Assembly (NCBI GenBank): GCA_947044365.1
Contig: OX345649.1
Coordinates: 5,442,687-5,506,686 of the forward strand
Direction of reading: 5' to 3'
DNA: 64,000 nt
DNA from: Petrosia ficiformis
Taxonomy: Eukaryota; Porifera; Demospongiae; Haplosclerida; Petrosiidae
In this document: piece by piece, positions 1-12,900 of the stretch
How the letters are laid out: each line of letters begins with the position of its first letter
Numbering within the stretch: position 1 is the stretch's first letter
Made by a program: the position numbers and the translations under genes
The notes under the pieces: generated by a model
What the model saw: the letters and a program-made list of their open reading frames with translations, nothing else
Told to the model about the DNA's origin: nothing
Database searches by the model: none

Positions 1-2125
1 CATTACAATAAGGCAGCAAGAAAGGAATCGTTTCAAGCACGTGACAATGCTGCTAACTTTATAGCTTGGTGCAGAGAACTGGGTATCGAAGATGCAGTTA
101 TGTTTGAATCCGAGGGCCTGGTTCTTCACAAAGATGAACGTAGTGTTATCTTGTGTCTACTTGCGGTTGCACGAGTTGCTGCTGATGTGAGTATGACTAC
201 ATCGAAACTGATAGAATTAGAGAGAGAAATTGATAGGCTGGAAGAAAATGATAAAGATATTATAGAACGCGATAAAGACATCACACAAGAAAGAGAAGGG
301 TTACCTCCGAAAAATAAAAAACAGAGAAGAGATAGTCTAGATGAGAAGGTTACGACTACTAAAAATAGAATACTGTCCATTTATATTTTGATCAACAGGT
401 TTTAGCCATCTTCAATCAGTGTACTTGTAAACACAAGCTACAAGTTGTAAATAATGGGTGTGGTAAATTTCATATAACCACACCTTCTGGTCGGAGAATG
501 ACTATACATGTTCGAGTAAGTAATGAATCAATTTAGTTTCATCTAAACTCATCTCTGTTCTTCAGATTTTGAGTGACAGAGCCATGGTGAGGGTAGGAGG
601 TGGATGGGACAGTATTGAGCATTTCATTCTCAAGTATGACCCATGTCGACAGGGAGTTATAAGTATGTTATGTGTGTGGCTTGTGTTAGGAAATATCAGA
701 GAGTTTATTACTAATAACTTCAGTATTAAACTGATATTAAATTCTGATATGTACTGATGACCATTACCGATTCGATATTACACCTATCTGATTCTTTTAA
801 TGAAAATGAGCATTTTCTCAGTAATTATGAGTATTAAAAAGCTTCAAAGGAAATTATAATCATAAGAAATGACATTATTAGTACACTTATTATAATATTA
901 GTTATATCGTTCATAAATAACTAACAATAATGGCTGATAATGCCCAATACTGATATCAGTACATCACTAATCAATACTATACAATTAATAAAATTTAATA
1001 TCTTTGGTAATATTGGTAGGAGGTATTAGTCCTCCCTTTTAACTGATACATTACATCGCTCATTCCCCTTATGGTTCAATTTGAGTTTGATGCAAGGTAA
1101 TGGTGTTTTACCTTCATCCTATTATTTCATAAACCACTTCCTCCATTGGTAATTATATTCATTGCTAATAATGTCAATAAGAGGAAGTGATAAAAGACCT
1201 CAAAAGGAAGTTAATATTGCTTCTATTATATTGACTCTATCCATCTGACAAATATATGAATATCCATATTATGTTGGCCCTATCCATCTAACAAATATAT
1301 GAATATCCATATTATGTTGGCCCTATCCATCTGACAGTCCATATTATGTTGGCCCTATCCATCTGACAATATATGAATATCCATATTAGGGTCTCCATTT
1401 ACAATATTCTGGTGGCTCCATCTATCTGACTACATCAATCTTCTATATTACATTGTAGCAACACCCACCAGTATAGTATCACATTCTAGAATTACTTATA
1501 TTTCTATTATTAATACTTTCAACTCTGTATAGTCCCATACTCAAAAAGGATATAAACAGTGTTTATAAACCAAATAACACCAGCATAATTAATTAATACT
1601 TTCAACTCTGGAAAGCCCCTCATATGAGTCAGACATCATGCAACATCATGCAATAGTTATTATTGTACTTTCAATTATAGTAGCATCACATTCATGTTAA
1701 AATAGTATTCCATAACTATGTTTTCTGGCTACCAAGTTTAGTGACCTTTCTACAAAAAGATGCTATTAATGGTAATACTCAAAGGTGTTTATAATATATG
1801 TGGTTTCATATTTAGCTTCTCAAGTTTTGGTATCATCACTTAAAAAGGAAACGGAGTTTATTACACCAAATGTGAAAATTACTGTAGAATCTACTCCTAA
1901 ACACAGACCCAGACTACAAAGAAAAGGTAATTCATTCATCACATGACATTATATATTGTCACATGACATACATAATGATTATCACATCATACAGCTAAAC
2001 AGATGTCACCATATGCCACACCAGTCTCCTCCACAAAACGTCAGATATCTACTCCAATGACAGGTATCAAAAAGAGTATATCTACTCCTTCTCTCTCATC
2101 TCGTAAACGGAGAGCTAATCAATAG
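1..2125 (+). CDS. GAS2L: GAS2-like cytoskeletal linker, 3' part (5' end outside window)
   Basis: Cross-links actin and microtubules in animals (known for the GAS2 family). The window opens inside the calponin-homology domain: [16 protein letters not shown], then [20 protein letters not shown], matches the end of the GAS2-type CH domain. A charged linker follows, then the GAR/GAS2 microtubule-binding domain, [19 protein letters not shown] to [20 protein letters not shown]. The tail is basic, serine/threonine/proline-rich and ends SSRKRRANQ. Exons: <1-348, 399-515, 566-662, 1816-1926, 1995-2125; introns are GT-AG and as short as 50 nt. Removing the 349-398 intron restores the frame from EK into VLAIFNQC, which supports the model. 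267 residues lie in the window; the start of the CH domain lies upstream. Identity is firm at family level; which paralogue (GAS2L1, 2 or 3) cannot be told. Confidence 0.88.
1230..1420. repeat. Imperfect direct repeats in GAS2-like intron
   Basis: Inside the long third intron (663-1815), three to four copies of a roughly 40-60 bp unit containing CATATTATGTTGGCCCTATC and CATCTGACAAATATATGAAT follow one another with variable gaps. The rest of this intron is AT-rich, with no recognisable gene. Confidence 0.7.
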
Positions 2126-3201
2126 AATAATTAATAAATTCGTTGTTGATACAATTCACTTTTTCATTAATTTTTTTTATTGGAGGTGTCCATCCTCCTT
2201 GTTTTCCAGCCACCAGCGTTGGAATTTAACAATACATTATTATGAAAATCATTAGTCAAGTTTACAATAAGGGATAAACATAATAAGTGATAAATTAATA
2301 TTGTTTGAAAAACACTCTCTGATTGTATAAAACTACTTTAACATTCATAGACATCTATGGTTAGTGCACAGTAGGGTCCTTCTATCATAGAATGTTGGTA
2401 CGTAGAAGATAGACATCTATTGTTAGTGCACAGTAGGGTCCTTCTATCATAGAATGTTGGTATGTAGAAGATAGACATCTATTGTTAGTGCACAGTAGGG
2501 TCCTTCTATCTATAAGGAAGTATTTTGTCACCCTCTAAAAGACCATAGAATGTTGGTACGTAGAAGATAGACATCTATGGTTAGTGCACAGTAGGGTCCT
2601 TCTATCTATAAGGAAGTATTTTGTCACCCTCTAAAAGACCATAGAATGTTGGTACGACATCTATGGTTAGTGCACAGTAGGGTCCTTCTATCTATAAGGA
2701 AGTATTTTGTCACCCTCTAAAAGACCATAGAATGTTGGTACGACATCTATGGTTAGTGCACAGTAGGGTCCTTCTATCTATAAGGAAGTATTTTGTCACC
2801 CTCTAAAAGACCATAGAATGTTGGTATGACATCTATGGTTAGTGCACAGTAGGGTCCTTCTATCTATAAGGAAGTATTTTGTCACCCTCTAAAAGACCAT
2901 AGAATGTTGGTATGACATCTATGGTTAGTGCACAGTAGGGTCCTTCTATCTATAAGGGATTATTTTGTCACCTAAAAGACCATAGAATGTTGGTACATAG
3001 AAAACAACACAATTAATTGTTATAAAAAAAATATTTTAATATATGCAATGAGTACAAGATAATTAACACGTAGTTATGTAATAATATGTAATTAACATAA
3101 CACACAAGTTACAAAATATATAATTATGGTTATACAGGCAAATGAAATGAAGAAAAGAGTGAAATAAATATGTCTGGAAATTTATAAATGTTAGGTGGAG
3201 T
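2126..3201. repeat. Tail-to-tail gap with ~60-100 bp tandem repeat
   Basis: This gap lies between the convergent GAS2-like and two-PH genes. From about 2340 to 3000 a unit containing GACATCTATGGTTAGTGCAC, then AGTAGGGTCCTTCTATC, repeats about eight times. The first copies are short (about 62 bp); later ones (about 90-100 bp) gain TATAAGGAAGTATTTTGTCA plus CCCTCTAAAAGACC. This is a minisatellite with an internal length class. No coding potential is seen; both genes must end their 3' UTRs within or beside it. Confidence 0.85.
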
Positions 3202-4281
3202 TTAGTTGCCATTAACAACGGTGTTTCTCTCCTCAGGTTCTGGACTTGTTGGTAGAATACCAGATGCCATCTGCAAAGAATAGAATGTATGATTGATCAA
3301 CAATGAAAAAAAATTGATTATTAAAGCTATAATAATTATCTGTATCAGCACACTAGATAACCATGGCAACCACCTTATATTAGCTTGAAATGCATAACAA
3401 ACTATTAATATGCATACACATCACAACTTGATGCAACTCTGGGAATCAAAGTACTTTGAAACAACTATTGAAATTCCTTGAATCGGCATTATCTTATCTT
3501 TGTAGTAGAAATAGTATAGTATACAATAGACCATTGACTATGATCCCAGTTGACTAATTTCAATATTTATTTTGCTAGTTGCAATGTCAACATTGTACTT
3601 TTAGTTATTATGTATATGTACTGTACTATCATTGTACTTTTAGTTATTATGTATATGTACTGTACTATGAATGATCAAGACTTACTTTAAATGCTTCTAT
3701 CCATTGTTTCATGTCTTTTTCGTTAATAGCTGCTATTACATAGTCGCTGGATAGAAAAAAAAAAATTGTAAATATGTACGTATGTTTGTGTGTGTGTGTG
3801 TGTGTATATGTTTGTATGTCAAGTGGTACTGTGTGTGTATGTGTGTGTGTATGTGTGTGTGAGTGTGAGTGTGAGTGTGTGGTTGTGTGTTTCGTGTGGG
3901 TGGATATGTATATGTATTTATTTATATACCTTCTTTTGTTCCAAGCACTCTCGCTATGAATAGAAAATTGATATGATGAGTGAGTCTTCTCTCCTGTGAA
4001 AACAAACAAGATTAAAAGGAATTGACCACATTAGATATAGTAAACATAATAATTAATTATTAGCAATGGTGCCAAGGACTAGCTTTCAGCTATAAGGTTT
4101 CTATTTTACATATTCCTGACACATGTTCCACATATAAATAAAAATATTTAACATATTTATAACTGAAATATCAATGTATATACCAGGTTTAGGATAGTTG
4201 ATCTTTGTACGTCTTGTTAATTTCACTTCTCCTAATGGTTTACCTTTCTGTAAAATTGTAGAACATGTATGTATGTCTATG

Positions 4282-4329
<48 letters not shown>

Positions 4330-4664
4330 ATTATGTATGTATGTATGTATGTATGTATGTATGTATGTATGTATGTATGTATGGACTATGTATGTATGTA
4401 TGTATGTATGTATGTATGTATGTATGTATGTATGTATGTATGTATGTATGTATGTATGTATGTATCTATGTATGTATCTATGTATGTATGTAAGTATGTA
4501 TGTATGTATGTATGTATGTATGTATGAATGTATGAACTTACTGGTTCAGACTTATAGTAGCTGAACATTCCAGGTTGAAGGACAAAATATCTCAAGTACC
4601 ATGTTTTCCGTTTCCCACCCATCTTATATAAGTAACCTCTTTTTTCTATGAAAGGGACAGCACC

Positions 4665-4706
<42 letters not shown>

Positions 4707-6799
4707 ATATAAAACATGACTGTGAGGTAATACCATCACACAACAAAATAGATTCTCTGATGTAATTTAGGGATAAGATCCTTACCTGACGGTCTTCTTC
4801 TGTCAGGAGTAGGAGAATTTAGAATGTTATTATTATGTTCCTCTTTTATTCCATTAGAATTTGGTTGTCTGTTGCTGTTCTCAACATTTTCAATCTCGAT
4901 GGCTGGTGTTGGAGGACTTGCCGACTTTGGAGGAGGAGAATCATTTTTCACAAAAGAGTCAGGACTTGATGATTTAGGGGTAGTAAGGTCACGAGACTTA
5001 GGAGGAGGTGGAGTTCCGCGCAACATATTTTCATCATCATCATCATCTGAACTATCATCTTCTGATGAGTCTCCTGATGTGACAATAGGTAATGAAAAGT
5101 GCGGACTACCCATTGCTGGAACTATAACTTCTGAAGTTTCTGTGACTTTCATTGTACTGTCTCTATTTATTCCATTTTTCTGTTCCCCCTCTTGAGGTAC
5201 CTCTAAAGTCTCTGGGGGAATTGGTGATGAAGGTAACCCCTTTTCGTGCTGATTGACTTCAACAGATATACTGGTAACTACAGTAGTATCACTATCATTT
5301 CTTTTTTTAGGGGGTTCTGGAAAAACAGGGTTTGAAGAAACAGGTTCTGGACTCAAGGAATTCGGGTAGCTTCCCTCGGAACTGGTGCTCTGTAAATCAA
5401 CACCATCTCGAGGCCCAAGTATTGAGTCTATTGAAGTCACAGCTGTATCTATTGGATACAAGTGTGGTATGTGTAAATAATAGTGAGAGAGGGAGTAAAA
5501 CAAAAGAATTTAATATAGTTATAATTATATTATTATTATACATCTCTACAGAGAAGTAAGTATAGAAATTCCTTACCAAATACCACTTTTAACACAATTA
5601 TAATATTATATAATTATACTTTAAATAATATTGTTATATAATGTACATTAATAAGTTGTTAGCCTAGTGCTAATTTCCATTTAAAGGTATGCACCACCAC
5701 ATACATGATATAATTACACCCCTTAAACTATCTACTACATATTTGCTATATTCATCGTATTACAACAGGTGGACTTACCATCGTGTTGAGTTGAACCAGC
5801 TAGTAAGGCTGCTTCATCTACTGTATCTTGTCTATCTGTTGTAAGAGGAGGTGTGATAGAAATGTCTTCAGTATTCTCGGGCTCTTTCTTTTCCTCTTTT
5901 TGAGTAGTAGGTGCTGTCTCTTCTTGTTTGCTCTCTGATTCTTTTCTCTCTGCTTTTGGCTTAACTGCATTAGGTATGGCTGTTCTAATCCGTGCAATCC
6001 ATTGATGTCTCTCTTCGTTTGATTTACAGTTGAACATCACGTTGCTGTGAGATAATAGAAGTCACTTTTATCATTTATATACATCATAATAAACTATGCA
6101 ATCAACACAAGTGTTGGCAAAACATGCTGTTAAATACATCATTAACACGTAACACAATAGTGTTAATTATGGTACTATGACATAGTAAGTGGAACTAACG
6201 TTCTCTTGTTGCTTGGGTCAGGAACATGAAGTACAAATGCGTATTTCGCTCCTTTTGGATGTTGTGTTGCCTTCTGTGCTGTGCCACCTTTCAGCTTAAT
6301 GGCATTTAGACGGCTCTGTAATGAAGAAGTGGGGATGGTTTATAAACATGTATATGTTATTGTTGGATGTTGTGAAAGGAACATGAAAGCAATCTGTTGT
6401 TGACAAACAATTAAAACAATGACTACACAGGCCACACTATATTCCCAAATGCCGACTCGATTCTTTTACTTATGTTCTCAAACAATGTGTGATTGTAGCT
6501 AAACGATTGTATTATCATAATTATTATCATCATAGTGCATGCTACATTGAATTATAAAATAAATTATAAAACAATTTCCTCACCCCAAGAGTTTCACCAC
6601 GTTGTAAGTCATATTTCCACGTGCTTTCTGCATCGTAGTAGACGAGGAATCCTGGATACAAGATAAAGAAACGCTCCTTGAATGCTTTGTGGAGACCTCC
6701 CTGTTTGAGCATTCTTCCAGTCATGATGGGTTTATTCAGATTGAAAGCAAACTTCCTTGGAGGTTGGGGTGACTTTTTAAACTTATTGGCAGTTGCCAT
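3202..6799 (-). CDS. Protein with two pleckstrin-homology domains
   Basis: Nine exons on the minus strand: 6584-6799, 6200-6315, 5779-6044, 4786-5448, 4542-4663, 4184-4247, 3930-3993, 3686-3746, 3202-3270 (546 aa). Start is the ATG at 6799, MATANKFKKSPQPPRKF. The first PH domain (about residues 26-140) runs from TGRMLKQGGLHKAFKERFFI through YAFVLHVPDP to SNEERHQWIARIRTAI. A long acidic, Pro/Ser-rich and probably disordered linker follows (SSEDDSSDDDDDEN). The second PH domain (about 415-515) runs from FIEKRGYLYKMGGKRKTWYL to EKDMKQWIEAFK. The C-terminus is short and acidic. PH domains bind phosphoinositides or proteins, so this is probably a membrane-recruited adaptor. The first PH domain resembles those of the genes at 17024 and 19021. 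No vertebrate orthologue is recognised. Confidence 0.85.
3780..4705. repeat. Microsatellites in introns of the two-PH gene
   Basis: (TG)n/(TGTGAG)n lies at about 3784-3885, (TA)n followed by a long (TATG)n tract at about 4265-4535, and (GA)n at about 4671-4702. The tracts sit in the introns flanking exons 5-8 and abut splice sites; the (TATG)n tract ends within 15 nt of the donor of exon 5. Long open frames here come only from the repeat periodicity. Confidence 0.95.
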
Positions 6800-6938
6800 T
6801 GGTCTCTTTGGAGTTGTGGGTTATAGAACGAAAAGAGATTAGCTTTGCAACAGGGTCGAGTTCTGCCCTTTTTTATGACTACAAGCTTCCTGTGTCAGGC
6901 TGTGTGAAATGTGAAACCGGAAATTAAAGAGAATTAAC
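6800..6938. promoter_or_regulatory. Bidirectional promoter interval (two-PH / C11orf54)
   Basis: Only 139 bp separate the divergent start codons at 6799 (-) and 6939 (+). The interval must hold both 5' UTRs and the core promoters. No TATA box is evident. Confidence 0.6.
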
Positions 6939-9811
6939 ATGGCCACCTTTGCTCAAGGCCATGATATACCTGTAGAACCTAAACCATTGCTAGTTCCACC
7001 ATTGAATGAGTTGTCAGATGGTAAGCTCAAAGATTGATAAGTCATTGATAATACACATAGCATCCTGGTATTACAAAACACACTGGACATTATCATTATT
7101 ATTATTATATAGTGTTAGCTGCTGGTTTAAAAAAAAATTTTCTGGATGTCTCAGTAGATGTGGTTGATTGTCCTGACCTAATGCAGCCTCCATGGCATTT
7201 AGCAGCTCCAGGTGAGTTGTTGTTTGTACCTACGTATGTGTGTATTCATGTTGTTTACAACTCTAACTCTTTAAAGTTGAGAGGAAGTTATGTGTATTGA
7301 AACATGCTGAGTTGTTTATAATATCATATCAAATGATAATATTCAGGGCCATCGCCATAGTAACTACAAATCAAAATGAGTTCATTATATTACAATTTAG
7401 AGATGAATGGGGGGGGATACACTATTCATAAGTACTATAAACTAAATGGCTTCACATAATTGTTAAACTAACAACCAGTATGCGTGTAAATCAGGAGAGT
7501 CATCTGCTATGCACGAGCAAAAATTCTTGTAATTCCATTAACATTTTTTACTGTATTTGGCGTCACCTTTTGGGAAATCCCAATTTTATAAAGATTCATT
7601 AAAATTGTTGTCCATACAAGGGAAATAAACTAATTATATAATAATTTATAGGTTTATTGTAGTATTGTGTATATAGTAATGATTAAATTCCTATGATTCA
7701 TATTTATGTGAAAACATGAGCCAAAATGCAAGTTGTAAAGTAGAGCTGTAGTACCGTAAGCTAAAATAATGAATTCTTTGATTTAAACATTTGAATGGTG
7801 TGAATCATAACATAGTTATTGTGTAGTCTCGGATAGCCAGACCCAACATACTATGAAGGAAGGGTGTAGTCTCGGATAGCCAGACCCAACATACTATGAA
7901 GTAAGGGTCTGGTCAACCCACTGTACTAGGATTCAGTGACAAACCACTAATAATATTCATAATCAAATAAGTGTATTCATACCTACCCAGGTGTATGAAT
8001 ATTGTTACTCCATTATGAATTCAATTATCAGTTGGCTGATGCACTTGACGAATGGTAGTACAGTGGGTTGACCAGACCCTTCCTTCAAACTATCAAACTA
8101 TACACTATTACTTATAAGTTATTGAGTTACATGATAAACTCATTATCTATAATACATTCATATAATATTTTGAGTTATCTTATGACATTAAATTATACAC
8201 TATAGTACATAAGTATTGAGTTACAATAATATTCATGTATTAATCTTATGACATTAAACTATACACTATAGTACACATACATGTTATTGAGTTATAGTAT
8301 AATCATGTATTAACCTTATGACATTAAACTATACACTAGTACACTAAGCAGCGTCATAGGAAACATTGAGCCGACTGGCAGACACTTTGACCTATTTTCA
8401 TCACTCTTGTCCTGCTCCCCATACACTTTGTATATAGTATAGTTTCAATATACCGGACATTCACTAGATTTATCGGACAATGTCCTGCATGACTGGCTGT
8501 TTACACACCATTGACACTAAGTCATGAGTGTCAACAAATTTCAAAAATATGTATTATTTAAATATCATATTTCTATTAGGTCTAGGGGGCTCCACTTGTT
8601 TACTTGATATAGGTGGAGTTCCATATCTTATGCCTATACCTGATAGAACCAAAGTTAGTCATTATCATTGGATGGATGGATGGATGGATGGATGGATGGA
8701 TGGATGGATGGATGGATGAATGGATGGATGGATGGATGGATGGATGAAGGGATGGATGGATGGATGGATGGATGAAGGGATGGATGGATGGATGGATGGA
8801 TGGATGGATGGATGGATGGATGGATGGATGGATGGATGGATGGATGGATGGATGGATGGATGGATGGATGGATGGATGGATGGATGGATGGATGGATGGA
8901 TGGATGGATGGATGGATGGATGAATGTATGGATGGATGGATAGATGGATGGATGGATGAATGGATGGATGGATGGATGGATGGTTGGATGGATGAATGGA
9001 TGGATGGATGGATGGATTGCATGATAGCTGTAGAAAATGGTCAATCCATATATCTATCTATCTATCTATCTATCAATATATTAATATAATTATTATATAT
9101 AATCATAATAATTATATAAACCATTGATTAGTAGGTGTATATATCAAACATCTCATACACCTGTGCAAGTAAACAGGTTAACTGAAACGTGATATATATA
9201 TGTAAGCCAAAACCAATAGGGCTAAGTTATCCTTGATTGGTATAATTATATATATACACAAATATAATATTATATAGATATATACTGTCTTGACATGGTT
9301 TAAATAATTGACGATTGAATTTTTGATGAGGTGTATATCACTGCATGGTGTATATAGTACTACCACCTGCATGCTATCAGGTAACAGTATTAAATTTTAT
9401 AATTATGTATTATATAATTATTTATGTTGCTTTCATTACCATGTAATTATACACAAATCATCAAGGTTTTCTAATGATTCTGTGTTGATTAGTAATCAAC
9501 TCGGTGCTAATTAAAAGCATTCCATACATGCATCGCAACAGGAAATATTCGGGGAAAAAACCAGTAAATATATGGTATTGTGTTGCCAACTATAGAATTA
9601 ATAGAATTGATTTAATGAATAATTTGTTAAATTGATCATTAACTAAGATTGGAACGGATTGATGGATGCGTGAATGGATGTGTGAATGGATGAATGCATG
9701 CGTAGCTGGAGGAATATATAGATTGATGAATGAACAGATGGATGGATGAATGCATGAATATATAGACTAATTCTAATCTAAAATAGATACATACATACAT
9801 ACATACATACA

Positions 9812-9902
<91 letters not shown>

Positions 9903-12900
9903 TGTATGTATATATATATATAAAAACAATGTACTATCTATGTATGTATGTATATGTATCTATCTATCTATCTATCTATCTATATCTATCTATGTATCTA
10001 TCTATCTATGTATCTATCTATCTATCTATCTATATCTATCTATCTATCTATCCAGATGGATGGATGGATGGATGGATGGATGGATGGATGGATGGATAGA
10101 TGGATAGACTTAAATTATGGTACGTATTTTTTTTGGATCACAATTCCTTGTTGTATCAATGGTTGTATATTAACTACTAAACTATAAAATTACACCTGAC
10201 TAAGTGTCATGAACAGGAACCATGCACTGAATATATTTAGTATATAAAGTATATAAACAAAACTCTATATCCTTTTGTGTGTGACTTAATTACTTAATTA
10301 CAACTAGAGAAAGCTACTTGGGAAATACTCTATACTTGTAACGGTTGTAACCAATCAACCATATGTATGTATGTATGATATTAACATAATGTAATTATGT
10401 GCTAATAATGAAGAATATATCTAGCTGCATGTGCTTAATTGTTGTTACTGGGTACCTGATGTGTGCCTTATCACCTCACTGTTACCTCGCCAGGTACCCT
10501 TATCACCTCACCGGTACCTCGCCAGGCACCCTTATCACCTCACCGGTACCTCGCCAGGTACCCTTATCACCTCACCGGTACCTTGCCAGGCACCCTTATC
10601 ACCTCACCGGTACCTCGCCAGGTACCCTTATCACCTCACTGGTACCTCGCCAGGCACCCTTATCACCTCACCAGGTACCTGGTCTGTTCTATATCACCTC
10701 ACTGGGTACCTGGTCTGTTCTATATCACCTCACCAGGTACCTGGTCTGTTCTATATCACCTCACTGGGTACCCAGTCTGTTCTATATCACCTCACCAAGT
10801 ACCTGGTCTGTTCTATATCACCTCACTGGGTACCTGGTCTGTTCTATATCACCTCACTGGGTACCTGGTCTGTTCTATATCACCTCGCTGGGTACCTGGT
10901 CTGTTCTATATCACCTTACTGGGTACCTGGTCTGTTCTGTATCACCTCACCAGGTACCTGGTCTGTTCTATATCACCTCACTGGGTACCCGGTCTGTTCT
11001 ATATCACCTCACCAGGTACCTGGTCTGTTCTATATCACCTCACTGGGTACCTGGTCTGTTCTATATCACCTCACTGGGTACCTGGTCTGTTCTATATCAC
11101 CTCACTGGGTACCTGGTCTGTTCTATATCACCTCGCTGGGTATCTGGTCTGTTCTATAGGTATATCACGACATAGAGGTAGTGTATATGCTATTAATAGA
11201 ACCCCCTGAATGTCTGCACATGTTGTACATGTAGTTATGTAGACAGACAAAGTGACTCCATAGGTCAAAAATGTATAGCTGTAATAATTGCATCATCATT
11301 AATTCTTAATATAATACACTATTAATTGATACACACACACTATCAACATGCTTTTGTACAGAATCTGTTGATAGATGTACCGGTATAATTGATGTTTGTA
11401 GTGTCCACAGATCTCTGTGATTATAAACACGCTTCCCATGGAAGTTAAAATAACTTACCATACACTGAGTCAGTAGCCCATCTTCTTATGGGCTCTTGAT
11501 ATAGTATGCTTTATCTTTTGTGTGTGACTTAATTACTTAATTATTACAACTAGAGAAGGCTACTTGGTGAATACTCTATACTTGTAAACATACATGTATA
11601 TATATATATATACTAGTTTGACAATAATGACCACTTTTAGTTATAGTTATGGTATGTCTAGCTTATCACAATTTAGTTAGCATTATAATTAATATATATA
11701 ATGTAAAGTTTATAAACCTTGTTAGGAGGTGTATATTCAAGATATACAACTTGCTGTGGAGAAGGTTATAACCTAAGGCTGTAGTGCCAAGAGAGGTATC
11801 CTCCTCCATAGCAGGTGGTATATCTGGCATACCAACTAGACATGGATTGTAATATTTAAGATTTTTGATGAGGCACTGTGTATGTAAAATATTAGTTTGA
11901 CTATAGTTATAGTATGTCTAGTTTATCAAACTTTTAGTTCAGTTATAGTTTAATTAACTAAGGTAATATTAGGCTTACTAAAAGGGTTTTAGTTTTAGTT
12001 AACTAACTAAAAGTCCCCATTATTGGCCAATTCTCATTTTAGTTACAGTTATTGCTGCAGACCTGTAATTTAGTTATTAGCTAAAGACAAAATCCTTTAC
12101 TGAAAGGGGTTTTAGTTATATTTATAGTTAACAACTATATATTCCAATATAGCAAAGTAAACCACATAATTTTTAAGTATAATACTTTGTTGAGTTTCAG
12201 ACATGAGGAAGTCATCATTTAGAACCTTGAAGGAGTACTTCAGTAACTCAGTTTCTGAGCACTTAGATTGCAGTTACACTTACTTCTTCAGGCCCCAGCG
12301 AGCACACAGCATGGTAGAGACACTAGTGCCATCAGCAATGATTGATACATAGTCATCATAAAGCGGGATACCTTTTTCTCAATATATCTTGTTAAAGTTT
12401 AGTGTTGTTTTAGTATGACAGTAGCGACCACTTTTAGTTATAGTTATAGTATGCCTGGTTTCTCAAGCTTTATTTGGTTATACATGTAATATTGGGCTTA
12501 CTAAAAGGTTTGTATTTTACGTTAACTAACTAAATTAACCAATATTCAGTTACATTTAGTTATTAAAATAGATTGGTACTTTAGTCTAAATGTCACAATG
12601 CCTTATTGAAATGAGTTTTTGTTTTAGTTTATATAGTATATTCAATGTACCATGTTTGTTCTTTGAATATAGCCTCTTCTAGTTTTTACCTAATTTGGTA
12701 AAAAAGATGTTTGATTCATTCTGTTATTAGATAACTTGATATTCAAACTTTAACCTTGGGATATATGTGTAATCATATTCTATGTTTTCATATTCAGTTT
12801 TACAACTTGGGTGAAATGGCAGCACTGTCTGGTCTTCCTAATGCATTTATATTAGGAGCAGGTGCTGCGTCCTCCAGAGTGGCTGGAGTAAATTGTGAGG

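Noticed and set aside
4824..5195. 123-codon plus-strand frame
   Set aside because: Antisense shadow of the large linker exon of the two-PH gene.
8600..9089. Long frames with MDGW or IHPS repeats
   Set aside because: Produced by a (GGAT)n microsatellite; they are open on both strands and lie inside a C11orf54 intron.
10399..11209. Three overlapping frames of about 250 codons
   Set aside because: The 32-33 bp minisatellite unit lacks stops in all frames; no domain, start context or splice support.
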